This document shows, in pieces, positions 54,273-61,920 of a DNA stretch of 64,000 bases. The stretch is taken from positions 5,172,501 through 5,236,500 of the forward strand of contig NZ_CP157874.1 of the NCBI RefSeq assembly GCF_040214835.1, read 5' to 3'. The notes under the pieces were generated by a model. The model was not told the DNA's origin. It did not search any database and was given only the letters and a program-made list of their open reading frames with translations. This DNA is from Pseudomonas asiatica (lineage in GTDB: Bacteria > Pseudomonadota > Gammaproteobacteria > Pseudomonadales > Pseudomonadaceae). The number at the start of each line of letters is the position of its first letter. Within the stretch, counting starts at the first letter, position 1. The position numbers and the translations under genes were made by a program.

Positions 54273-55126
54273 GAGGCGTGCCCCCGGTCCACCCGGAATT
54301 CATGCTCGAACCGGTGTTCGACAACCTCGGCGCCGGCCGCGACGCCATCGGCCTGGGCCACAGCCGCAAGGCCGGCCTCGATACCCGCCATGGCACGGTG
54401 CTGAGCCTGGAAGACATCAGCGTCAGCTTCGATGGCTTCAAGGCGCTGAACGCGCTGAACCTGTACATCGGCGTGGGCGAACTGCGTTGCATCATCGGCC
54501 CCAACGGGGCCGGCAAGACCACGATGATGGATGTGATCACCGGCAAGACCCGGCCCGACAGCGGTACGGCCTATTTCGGTGACACCCTCGACCTGACCCG
54601 CATGAGCGAATACCAGATCGCCCAGGCCGGCATAGGCCGCAAGTTCCAGAAGCCCACGGTGTTCGAGGCGCTGACGGTGTTCGAAAACCTGGAGCTGGCG
54701 CTGAAGACCGACAAGTCGGTATGGGCCAGCCTGGCAGCGCGCCTGGGTGGTGAGCAGCGCCAGCGCATCGAGGAGGTGCTGGGCACCTTGCGCCTGCTGC
54801 CGCTGGCCCAGCGCCAGGCGGGCTTGCTGTCGCATGGGCAGAAGCAGTTCCTGGAGATCGGCATGCTACTGGTGCAGGAGCCGCAACTGCTGTTGCTGGA
54901 CGAGCCGGTGGCGGGCATGACCGATGCCGAGACCGAGTTCACTGCCGAGCTGTTCAAGGGGTTGGCTGGCAAGCATTCGCTGATGGTGGTGGAGCATGAC
55001 ATGGGGTTTGTCGGCAGCATTGCCGACCATGTGACCGTGCTGCACCAGGGCAGCGTGCTGGCGGAAGGGTCGCTGGAGCAGGTGCAGGCGGATGAGCGGG
55101 TGGTCGAGGTGTATCTGGGCCGCTAG
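54269..55126 (+). CDS. urtD: Urea ABC transporter, ATP-binding protein UrtD
   Basis: UrtD (285 residues) is an LivG-type ATPase. It shows Walker A IGPNGAGKTTMMD, the signature LLSHGQKQFLEIGM, Walker B LLLLDEPVAGM and the switch His in VVEHDM. The first 40 residues or so are an extension before the ATPase fold. Ribosome-binding site AAGGAG precedes ATG 54269, which overlaps urtC by four bases. A REP pair separates it from urtE. Confidence 0.95.
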   Translation: MRGVPPVHPEFMLEPVFDNLGAGRDAIGLGHSRKAGLDTRHGTVLSLEDISVSFDGFKALNALNLYIGVGELRCIIGPNGAGKTTMMDVITGKTRPDSGTAYFGDTLDLTRMSEYQIAQAGIGRKFQKPTVFEALTVFENLELALKTDKSVWASLAARLGGEQRQRIEEVLGTLRLLPLAQRQAGLLSHGQKQFLEIGMLLVQEPQLLLLDEPVAGMTDAETEFTAELFKGLAGKHSLMVVEHDMGFVGSIADHVTVLHQGSVLAEGSLEQVQADERVVEVYLGR

Positions 55127-55140
55127 ACATTGAAACCTGT

Positions 55141-55245
55141 GCCGGCCTCTTCGCGGGTAAACCCGCTCCCACAGGTACGGCACAGGCCTGAAGAGCTGCG
55201 CGGTCCTTGTGGGAGCGGGTTTACCCGCGAAAGGGCCGGCACAGG
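55141..55245. repeat. REP pair (family A, inverted) between urtD and urtE
   Basis: Two standard inverted family A copies fill the 145-base gap between two genes of the same ABC transporter. Confidence 0.92.
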
Positions 55246-55271
55246 CAAAGCAGATTTCCCAGGAACCACAC

Positions 55272-55970
55272 ATGCTGAAAATCGACACCCTGCACCAGTA
55301 CTACGGCGGCAGCCATATCCTCCGGGGCCTGTCCTTCGAAGCCAAGGTCGGCGAAGTCACCTGCCTGCTGGGCCGCAACGGCGTGGGCAAGACCACCCTG
55401 CTGCGCTGCCTGATGGGCCTGGTTCCGGCGCGCGACGGCAACATCGAATGGGAAGGCAAGCCGATCACCAACCTCAAGCCCCAGCAACGGGTCCACGCCG
55501 GCATCGCCTACGTGCCCCAGGGCCGCGAGATCTTCCCGCGCCTCACCGTCGAGGAAAACCTGCTGATGGGCCTTTCGCGCTTCCCCGCCCGTGAAGCTCG
55601 GGAAGTACCGCCCTTCATCTACGAACTGTTCCCCGTGCTGGAACAGATGAAACAACGCCGTGGCGGTGACCTGTCCGGCGGCCAGCAGCAACAGCTGGCG
55701 ATCGGCCGCGCCCTGGCCAGCCGCCCGCGCCTGCTGATCCTCGACGAGCCCACCGAGGGCATCCAGCCTTCGGTGATCAAGGAGATCGGCGCAGTCATCC
55801 GCCGCCTCGCCGAGCGTGGCGACATGGCAATCCTGCTGGTGGAGCAGTTCTACGACTTCGCCGAGGATCTGGCCGACCAGTATCTGGTGATGGCCCGTGG
55901 CGAGATCATCCAGCGGGGCCTCGGTGAAAACATGCAGGCCGAAGGTGTGCGCGGGCTGGTAACCATTTAA
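55272..55970 (+). CDS. urtE: Urea ABC transporter, ATP-binding protein UrtE
   Basis: UrtE (232 residues) is the LivF-type ATPase. It has Walker A LGRNGVGKTTLLR, signature DLSGGQQQQLAIGRAL and Walker B LLILDEPTEGIQPS. ATG 55272 follows CCAGGAA and gives the usual MLKIDTLHQYYGGSH start. Last transporter gene; an acetyltransferase gene follows after 31 bases, as is common upstream of urease genes in pseudomonads. Confidence 0.95.
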   Translation: MLKIDTLHQYYGGSHILRGLSFEAKVGEVTCLLGRNGVGKTTLLRCLMGLVPARDGNIEWEGKPITNLKPQQRVHAGIAYVPQGREIFPRLTVEENLLMGLSRFPAREAREVPPFIYELFPVLEQMKQRRGGDLSGGQQQQLAIGRALASRPRLLILDEPTEGIQPSVIKEIGAVIRRLAERGDMAILLVEQFYDFAEDLADQYLVMARGEIIQRGLGENMQAEGVRGLVTI

Positions 55971-56001
55971 TCTGCAAGCAACAACCCTGCGAGACGCTGT
56001 C

Positions 56002-56517
56002 ATGAGTCATGAAATCCGCGACGCCCTGCCTATCGACGTGCCGGGCATCCTCGACATCTACAACGACGCGGTGCGCAACACCACGGCGATCTGGAACGAA
56101 ACCCCAGTGGACCTGGCCAACCGCCAGGCCTGGTTCGATGCACGTGCGCAGCAGGGTTACCCGATCCTGGTGGCGGTGGATGAGAGCGGGGTGCTGGGCT
56201 ATGCGTCGTTTGGCGACTGGCGGCCGTTCGAGGGCTTTCGCAACACCGTGGAACATTCGGTTTATATCCGTAGCGATCAGCGTGGCAAGGGGCTGGGGCC
56301 GGTGCTGATGGCGGCGCTGGTCGAGCGTGCGCGCGCGTGTGGCAAGCATGTGATGGTGGCGGCCATCGAGAGCGGCAATGCAGCGTCGGTGCGCCTGCAC
56401 GAGCGGCTGGGCTTCGTGGTGACCGGGCAGATGCCGCAGGTGGGGGTGAAGTTTGGCCGGTGGCTGGACTTGACCTTCATGCAGCTGGTGCTGAACCCGG
56501 GGGCAGAACCAAGCTGA
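56002..56517 (+). CDS. GNAT acetyltransferase (phosphinothricin / methionine sulfoximine type)
   Basis: A 171-residue N-acetyltransferase. The acetyl-CoA site is RSDQRGKGLGPVLM, and the N-terminal IRDALPIDVPGILDIYNDAV plus EHSVYI are typical of the Pat/Bar/MddA group. Members acetylate methionine sulfoximine, methionine sulfone or phosphinothricin, which are glutamine synthetase inhibitors; that suits a place in a nitrogen locus. The exact substrate cannot be read from the sequence. It is probably co-transcribed with urtE. Confidence 0.87.
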   Translation: MSHEIRDALPIDVPGILDIYNDAVRNTTAIWNETPVDLANRQAWFDARAQQGYPILVAVDESGVLGYASFGDWRPFEGFRNTVEHSVYIRSDQRGKGLGPVLMAALVERARACGKHVMVAAIESGNAASVRLHERLGFVVTGQMPQVGVKFGRWLDLTFMQLVLNPGAEPS

Positions 56518-56532
56518 ATTTGATTTTGCCTG

Positions 56533-56633
56533 TACTGGCCTCTTCGCGGGTAAACCCGCTCCCACAGGTACTGCACACATCTCAGGAATCGTGCGATCCC
56601 TGTGGGAGCGGGTTCACCCGCGAAGAGGCCGGG
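56533..56633. repeat. REP pair (family A, inverted)
   Basis: Inverted family A copies between the convergent acetyltransferase and cbpM genes. Confidence 0.92.
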
Positions 56634-56643
56634 CCTGCAAACC

Positions 56644-56949
56644 TCACATCTGGGTAAACCTGCCCAACCGCTGCCTCAGCATGTTGTTCTCGCTGCGCAG
56701 CTGCTGCACTTCCTGCAGCAGCTCCAGCGCCAGCGCCACCCCTTCCCACTCCAGTTCCAGCTCCTGATGCAGCTTCGCCGCACGTTTGGCCAACAACGGC
56801 GCCTGATCGTCGAACAACCAGTCCTCCGGCGTTCGGCCGGAAGGTTCGACAATGCCGTGCTCGACGATTTCGATCACGCAGTCAGCCGTGATATCGGCCT
56901 CCTGACACAAGGTACGCATGTCCAGTTGAACGATCAGGGTGCTGCTCAT
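56644..56949 (-). CDS. cbpM: Chaperone modulatory protein CbpM
   Basis: CbpM (101 residues, the same length as in E. coli) binds the J domain of CbpA and inhibits it. It has a MerR-like helical start (VQLDMRTLCQEADIT, IVEHGIVEPSG) and a C-terminal coiled coil (ELLQEVQQLRSENNMLRQRL). ATG 56949 is chosen because GGAG lies nine bases upstream; a GTG two codons earlier overlaps the cbpA stop. It follows cbpA directly. Confidence 0.92.
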   Translation of the reverse strand: MSSTLIVQLDMRTLCQEADITADCVIEIVEHGIVEPSGRTPEDWLFDDQAPLLAKRAAKLHQELELEWEGVALALELLQEVQQLRSENNMLRQRLGRFTQM

Positions 56950-56951
56950 GA

Positions 56952-57905
56952 TCACTTACTCCATTGTGTCCTCGGGTTGAACGCAGCCTTCTCGGAAAGC
57001 TTGGTCCACAATTCGCGGGCAGACTCGTCGGATGCTGGCGGCATGACCACTTTCAGTTGCGCGTAAAGGTTGCCGCGCTCGCCACTCTTGTTGGCCAGGC
57101 CCTTGCCCGGCACGCGCAGGCGCTGGCCGCTCTGGCTGTCGGGGCGGATGGTGAGGTTGATCTTGCCGTCCAGGGTCGGCACGGCCACCTTGGCGCCCAG
57201 TGCTGCCTCCCACGGTGCCAGCGGCACGGTGATGATCAGGTCATGACCTTCGACATCGAACAGCGGGTGCGGTGCCATGCGAATGGTCAGGAACAGGTCG
57301 CCATTGGCCCCGCCACCACTGCCCGGCGCGCCCTGGCCCTTGAGGCGGATGCGCTCGCCGTCGGTCACCCCTGCCGGGATCTTCACGTTCAGGGTCTTGG
57401 TAGTGAAGCCGGTGCGCTGGCCCATGGCATTGGTCTGCGGCACCTGGAAGCTGATCTGCTTGGACTCCTTGCTCAGGGTCTCTTCAAGGAATACCGCCAG
57501 TTCTAGCTCCACGTCCTGCCCCCGCCTGCCGGCGCTGCGTTGCTGCTGGCGGGCACCACCGAACGGGTTGCCACCCCGGCTACCAAAGATCGAGCTGAAA
57601 AAGTCAGAAAAATCACCGCCTTCGAAACCACCGCCACCGCCGCGGCTTTCCCAGCCCGGTGGTGCCTGGAACGGCCGGCCATGCTGGCCGCCGTACTTGC
57701 GGATTTCGTCGAATTCGGCACGTTTCTGCGCGTCGCCCAGCACTTCGTAGGCCTCGTTGGCCTCCTTGAATTTTTCCTCGGCGTCGCGCTCCTTGCTGAC
57801 ATCGGGGTGATACTTGCGCGCCAGCTTGCGGTACGCGGCCTTGATCGCCTTGTCGTCCGCCGTGGGCTCTACGCCGAGTATCTTGTAATAGTCTTTGAAG
57901 TCCAT
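56952..57905 (-). CDS. cbpA: Curved DNA-binding protein CbpA, DnaJ-like co-chaperone
   Basis: CbpA (317 residues) is a class B J-domain protein that works with DnaK and also binds bent DNA. The J domain (1-70) includes the HPD motif in [12 protein letters not shown] Gly/Phe-rich linker follows, then two C-terminal beta domains ([39 protein letters not shown]) without the zinc finger of DnaJ. It heads a two-gene operon with its inhibitor cbpM, behind a sigma-32-like promoter, and is divergent from an Hsp70-like gene. Confidence 0.95.
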   Translation of the reverse strand: MDFKDYYKILGVEPTADDKAIKAAYRKLARKYHPDVSKERDAEEKFKEANEAYEVLGDAQKRAEFDEIRKYGGQHGRPFQAPPGWESRGGGGGFEGGDFSDFFSSIFGSRGGNPFGGARQQQRSAGRRGQDVELELAVFLEETLSKESKQISFQVPQTNAMGQRTGFTTKTLNVKIPAGVTDGERIRLKGQGAPGSGGGANGDLFLTIRMAPHPLFDVEGHDLIITVPLAPWEAALGAKVAVPTLDGKINLTIRPDSQSGQRLRVPGKGLANKSGERGNLYAQLKVVMPPASDESARELWTKLSEKAAFNPRTQWSK

Positions 57906-57943
57906 CTATGGATCACCAATGTGAATGTGCGTGTTGCAAAAGA

Positions 57944-57971
57944 AAATAGGGGTCAAGCATAGCCTTTCAAG
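57944..57971 (-). promoter_or_regulatory. Sigma-32 (heat-shock) type promoter of cbpA
   Basis: On the minus strand CTTGAAA (57971-57965) and CCCTATTT (57951-57944) are 13 bases apart. This is close to the sigma-32 consensus CTTGAAA-N13-17-CCCCATNT. It would start transcription about 30 bases before cbpA. Confidence 0.68.
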
Positions 57972-58007
57972 ACCGCCTTGGGTTTGCTCCATGGCAGACG
58001 ACCGGTC

Positions 58008-58035
58008 TTGATTCTGTAGCCAACTGGCATACACT
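58008..58035 (+). promoter_or_regulatory. Candidate sigma-70 promoter of the Hsp70-like gene
   Basis: TTGATT and TACACT lie 16 bases apart, ending 34 bases before the start codon. Each hexamer matches four of six consensus bases. Confidence 0.5.
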
Positions 58036-58069
58036 GCGCGGCCGTTTTGCCTCCGGAAGCTCATTCCCC

Positions 58070-59341
58070 ATGTCTGACGTATCCCCGGCCCGCGCCCTGG
58101 GCATCGACTTTGGCACCTCCAACTCCACGGTCGGCTGGCACCGCCCCGGCGTCGAGTCGCTGATTGCCCTGGAAGACGGCAAGATCACCTTGCCCTCGGT
58201 GGTGTTCTTCAACATCGAGGAGCGTCGCCCGGTATATGGCCGCCTGGCACTGCACGAGTACCTGGAAGGCTACGAAGGCCGCCTGATGCGTTCGCTGAAA
58301 AGCCTGCTGGGTTCCAAGCTGATCAAGCACGACACCAGCGTGCTGGGCAGCGCCCTGCCATTCAAGGACCTGCTGGGCATGTTCATCGGCGAGCTGAAAA
58401 AACGCGCCGAGGCCGCTGCCGGGCGCGAGTTCGAGCAGGTGGTGCTGGGCCGCCCGGTGTTCTTCGTCGACGAAGACCCGGCCGCCGACCAGGAGGCCGA
58501 GGACACCCTGGCCGAAGTGGCGCGCAAGATCGGCTTCAAGGATGTGTCGTTCCAGTACGAGCCGATTGCCGCGGCCTTCGACTACGAGTCGAGCATCAGC
58601 CGCGAAGAGCTGGTGCTGATCGTCGACATTGGCGGGGGTACCTCGGACTTCACCCTGATCCGCCTGTCGCCCGAGCGCCACCTGGTGGCCGAGCGCCAGA
58701 GCGACATCCTCGCCACCGGCGGCGTGCACATTGGCGGTACCGACTTCGACAAGCAGCTGAGCCTGCAGGGCGTGATGCCGCTGTTCGGCTACGGCAGCCG
58801 CATGAAGAGCGGCGCGCTGATGCCGACCAGCTATCACCTCAACCTCGCCACCTGGCACACCATCAACGCCCTGTACTCGCAGAAGTCGCAGCTGGCGCTG
58901 GGCAGCATGCGCTATGACATCGAGGACACGCTGGGCATCGACCGCCTGTTCAAGCTGATCGAAGAGCGTGCCGGGCACTGGTTGGCGATGGAAGTGGAGG
59001 CCAGCAAGATCGAGCTGACCGAGCAGCAGAGCCGCCACGTCGACCTAGGCCGCATCGAGCGCGATCTGGGCGTGGACCTGTCCCGAGCGCTGTTCGAGGG
59101 GGCTATCGAAGGGTTGCTGGAGCGGGTGCGTGGTAGCGTGAGCGAACTGCTGGTCAAGGCTGGAGTGAGCGAAACACAGGTCGATACGGTCTTCTTCACC
59201 GGCGGTTCCAGCGGGATTCCGGCGCTGCGCAACAGCGTGTCGGCGATGCTGCCGAATGCGCGGCATGTGGAAGGCAACATCTTTGGCAGCATTGGTAGCG
59301 GGCTGGCCATCGAGGCGCGCAAGCGTTACGGCGTAGCCTGA
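58070..59341 (+). CDS. yegD: Hsp70-family protein, YegD type
   Basis: A 423-residue protein with the Hsp70/actin-like ATPase fold: phosphate 1 loop GIDFGTSNSTVGW, phosphate 2 loop VDIGGGTSDFTL and adenosine loop TGGSSGIPALR. The full substrate-binding domain of DnaK is absent, as in E. coli YegD, whose function is not settled. It is divergent from cbpA-cbpM over a 164-base gap, so a J-domain protein, its modulator and an Hsp70 relative share one control region. Confidence 0.9.
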   Translation: MSDVSPARALGIDFGTSNSTVGWHRPGVESLIALEDGKITLPSVVFFNIEERRPVYGRLALHEYLEGYEGRLMRSLKSLLGSKLIKHDTSVLGSALPFKDLLGMFIGELKKRAEAAAGREFEQVVLGRPVFFVDEDPAADQEAEDTLAEVARKIGFKDVSFQYEPIAAAFDYESSISREELVLIVDIGGGTSDFTLIRLSPERHLVAERQSDILATGGVHIGGTDFDKQLSLQGVMPLFGYGSRMKSGALMPTSYHLNLATWHTINALYSQKSQLALGSMRYDIEDTLGIDRLFKLIEERAGHWLAMEVEASKIELTEQQSRHVDLGRIERDLGVDLSRALFEGAIEGLLERVRGSVSELLVKAGVSETQVDTVFFTGGSSGIPALRNSVSAMLPNARHVEGNIFGSIGSGLAIEARKRYGVA

Positions 59342-59359
59342 GCCATCCCTTTCACCTGT

Positions 59360-59460
59360 GCCGGCCTCTTCGCGGGTAAACCCGCTCCCACAGGGTCCCC
59401 GCAAGTCTTGAGAGAAGTGGCGAACCTGTGGGAGCGGGTTTACCCGCGAAGAGGCCGGTA
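59360..59460. repeat. REP pair (family A, inverted)
   Basis: Near-perfect inverted family A copies between the convergent yegD and AI-2E family genes. Confidence 0.93.
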
Positions 59461-59475
59461 CTGGTCAATAAAGAA

Positions 59476-60483
59476 TCAGACCAGTTCGGCCCGCTTCAGC
59501 TCACTCTTCAGGTAGGCATAGTAGATCGGCCCCGCCACCACCCCCGGCAGCCCGAACGCCGCTTCGAACACCAGCATCGCCAGCAGCAGTTCCCACGACT
59601 TGGCACTGATCTGCCCGCCCACGATCCGTGCGTTGAGGAAGTACTCGACCTTGTGGATGACGATCAGGTAACCCAGCGCCGCCGCCGCCACCCAGATCGA
59701 CAGCGACAGGCCGACGATGGTGATCAGGGTATTCGACATCAGATTGCCGATCACCGGCAGCAGGCCCAGCAGGAAGGTCAGCACGATCAGCGTCTTGGTC
59801 AGCGGCAGGTGCACATCGAACATCGGCAGCACCACGGCCAGGAAGATGCCGGTGAAGGTGGTGTTGAGCAGCGAAATCTTGATCTGCGCGAAGACGATGT
59901 TGCGAAACGCCTGCACCAGCAGGCTCAGGCGCTCGAACAGCGCCGCCGCCAGCGGCTTGCGCCGGGAGATGTCGGGGATGCGCTGCAAGGCGACGATGGC
60001 GCCCAGGATCATGCCGATCAACAGGGTGACGAACATGTGCGCCATGCCCTTGCCCACCAGCTGCAGGTCGCTCAGGTGGCTCTTGATCCAGTCACCGATG
60101 GCCACCTTGAACTCCGCCGCACTGGCCGGCAGGTAGCCTTCGATGAACGGCGGCAGCTGCCCGCGGGCGCGCTCCACCAGGGCCATGAACTTGTCCAGCG
60201 AAGCCCCGGGGTTTTCCGCCTCGTGCAGCAAAAAGCTGAAAGCACCGGCAAACAGCAGGGTCAGGGTGCTGACCACCAGCGTGCCGAGCAGCGCTACAGC
60301 CAACCAGCGGGCGCGCTGCCCGGCAATCAGCGGCTGCAGCCGCGGCGTGAGCATGTTGACCAGCTCGAACACCAGCAGGCCGGCCAGCAGGCTCGGCAGC
60401 AATTTCAGGGGCAACGCCAGCAACAGGCCGGCAAACACGATGATCCAGCTGGCCAGGGTGACCTGGCGGGGGGTGAAGGTCAT
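59476..60483 (-). CDS. AI-2E family transporter
   Basis: A 335-residue polytopic protein of the AI-2E transporter (UPF0118) family, with about eight membrane helices and the C-terminal signature region FGLPGVVAGPIYYAYLKSEL. Members include quorum-signal exporters and Na+/H+ antiporters, so the substrate is open. It is on the minus strand, 71 bases after psiF, with a hairpin in the gap. Confidence 0.88.
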   Translation of the reverse strand: MTFTPRQVTLASWIIVFAGLLLALPLKLLPSLLAGLLVFELVNMLTPRLQPLIAGQRARWLAVALLGTLVVSTLTLLFAGAFSFLLHEAENPGASLDKFMALVERARGQLPPFIEGYLPASAAEFKVAIGDWIKSHLSDLQLVGKGMAHMFVTLLIGMILGAIVALQRIPDISRRKPLAAALFERLSLLVQAFRNIVFAQIKISLLNTTFTGIFLAVVLPMFDVHLPLTKTLIVLTFLLGLLPVIGNLMSNTLITIVGLSLSIWVAAAALGYLIVIHKVEYFLNARIVGGQISAKSWELLLAMLVFEAAFGLPGVVAGPIYYAYLKSELKRAELV

Positions 60484-60494
60484 ACAGCCTCAAC

Positions 60495-60525
60495 GGCAGA
60501 CAACGGGAAAGACCCGCAGTCTGCC
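60495..60525 (-). terminator. Interrupted hairpin after psiF
   Basis: GGCAGAC pairs with GTCTGCC and an inner CGGG pairs with CCCG, with a two-by-two internal loop. No T tract follows, so it may attenuate transcription between psiF and the transporter gene. Confidence 0.4.
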
Positions 60526-60554
60526 AGCCTTACGTCTGCAGGCATAGGCGCAGG

Positions 60555-60842
60555 TCATTTCTTCTTCAGGCAGTCGCTCATGAACGCTTTGCGCTCGTCA
60601 CCCTTCAGGGCCTTGGTGGTGGCGTCGGCGTTGCAGGTTTTCATCTTTTCTTGCTGGGATTGCGGCACATCCTTCTTCAGGCAGGTGCTCATGAAGGCTT
60701 TGCGCTCATCGCCCTTGAGGGCCTTGGCGGTGGCGTCGGCGTTGCAGGTTTTCATCTTTTCCTGCTGCGCGGTATTGGCGGCGAAGCCTTGGGCGCTGAA
60801 CAACACCGCCAACACCAGTAAGGGGATTTGCAGCACTTTCAT
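60555..60842 (-). CDS. psiF: PsiF repeat family protein
   Basis: A 95-residue secreted protein: signal peptide (LFSAQGFA|A) and two nearly identical 37-residue units, each with KMKTCNADA, KALKGDERKAFMS and CLKK. The unit is the PsiF repeat, named for a phosphate-starvation-induced E. coli gene of unknown function. Each unit holds two cysteines that may form disulfides in the periplasm. AAGGAG lies eight bases before ATG 60842. Confidence 0.92.
   Translation of the reverse strand: MKVLQIPLLVLAVLFSAQGFAANTAQQEKMKTCNADATAKALKGDERKAFMSTCLKKDVPQSQQEKMKTCNADATTKALKGDERKAFMSDCLKKK
60561..60767. repeat. Tandem 111-bp direct repeat inside psiF
   Basis: Two copies, offset by 111 bases (37 codons), encode the two PsiF units. 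Long identical runs such as TTCTTCAGGCAG and the 17-base GGCGTCGGCGTTGCAGG show recent or maintained duplication. Confidence 0.85.
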
Positions 60843-60904
60843 GGAGTAGTCTCCTTGGCTCCGCGCCCGATGCACGGGGGTCGAGCTGAGTGTAGCCAAG
60901 AATT

Positions 60905-61693
60905 TCAACGCCCTGCCCGTGCCTGGCGGCGGTATTGCTCGGGCGTGCACTGGGCCTGGCGCTGGAACATGGCGATGAACGCCGAGGCGCTGCTGTAGCC
61001 CAGGTCGAAGGCGATGGCCTGGATCGGCTGGCCGGCCTCCAGCGCTTCGATGGCGCGCAGAAAGCGCAGGCGCAGGCGCCATTCGCCAAAACTGATGCCC
61101 AGTTCACGCAGGAACTGGCGGGCCAGGGTACGTTCGCTGACATGCACCTTGGCGGCCCAGTCGGCTAGCGGGCGGTTGTCGCCCGGCTCGGCACCGAGGG
61201 CATCGAGCACCTGGCGCAAGCCTTCGCTGTGGGCAAACGGCAGGTAGCAGGCCTGGGTGGGCGCCAGCAGCAACTGGTCGAGCAGCACTTGCACCAGGCG
61301 CTGGTCGCGCTCGCCCTCGGCCACCCGCAGGTCGCGCCGGGCGAAGTCGGCGAGGATGGCCTTGAGGATGTCGCTGATCATCAGGCTGCACGGTTGCTGC
61401 GGCAGTGCGGCGCACAGGCTGCGGTCCAGGTAGACCGAACGGTAGACGATGGCCTGCGGGTTGTAGCAGCCATGCTCGGTGTCGGGCGGCACCCACACGG
61501 CGTATTGCGGCGGCGACAGGAAGTGCTGGCCAGCGACCTCCAGGTGCATCACGCCGTGGGCGGTGTAGTTGAGCTGGCCCCAGGCGTGGCGATGCAGGGC
61601 GCTGCGGGTGTCGGCACCGAACTCGTCGTGGCGGAAGTACACCGGGGCCGGGAGCCGGGTGAATTGGGGAATGTCGAGGTATTTGCGCGGCAT
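60905..61693 (-). CDS. AraC-family transcriptional regulator
   Basis: A 262-residue regulator with an N-terminal cupin sensor (LHRHAWGQLNYTAHGVMHLEV, WVPPDTEHGCYNP) and a C-terminal pair of helix-turn-helix motifs (VHVSERTLARQFLRELGISF, AFDLGYSSASAFIAMFQR). ATG 61693 gives the natural length; upstream in-frame codons run into a REP. It is divergent from the EamA permease gene and may control it; this is inferred from position, and a REP pair lies between. Confidence 0.9.
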   Translation of the reverse strand: MPRKYLDIPQFTRLPAPVYFRHDEFGADTRSALHRHAWGQLNYTAHGVMHLEVAGQHFLSPPQYAVWVPPDTEHGCYNPQAIVYRSVYLDRSLCAALPQQPCSLMISDILKAILADFARRDLRVAEGERDQRLVQVLLDQLLLAPTQACYLPFAHSEGLRQVLDALGAEPGDNRPLADWAAKVHVSERTLARQFLRELGISFGEWRLRLRFLRAIEALEAGQPIQAIAFDLGYSSASAFIAMFQRQAQCTPEQYRRQARAGR

Positions 61694-61768
61694 GCTGTCT
61701 GCTTTGCGGGGTGGGTTGTCTGGATAGGAGTATAGGCTTGTAGACAGACAGTTGATAATGGCTGTCAT

Positions 61769-61891
61769 CGGGGCCTGCTGCGCAGGCCATCGCGACACAA
61801 GGCCGCTCCTACAGGGACCCGCGTTGTCTTCCGGGCCTGCGCGATACCTGTAGGAGCGGCCTTGTGTCGCGATGGGCTGCAAAGCAGCCCC
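61769..61891. repeat. REP pair (family B, inverted)
   Basis: Inverted family B copies with GGGCTGC-AAA-GCAGCCC on the right side. It fills most of the divergent gap between the AraC and EamA genes. Confidence 0.88.
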
Positions 61892-61920
61892 AATCCAAGC
61901 CCCAACGAGTAACCTGCTAC

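Noticed and set aside
2563..61891. Many repeated 25-35 base palindromic units resembling a dispersed CRISPR or small insertion sequence
   Set aside because: The units are inverted pairs scattered between genes, without regular spacers, cas genes or transposase; they are REP elements.
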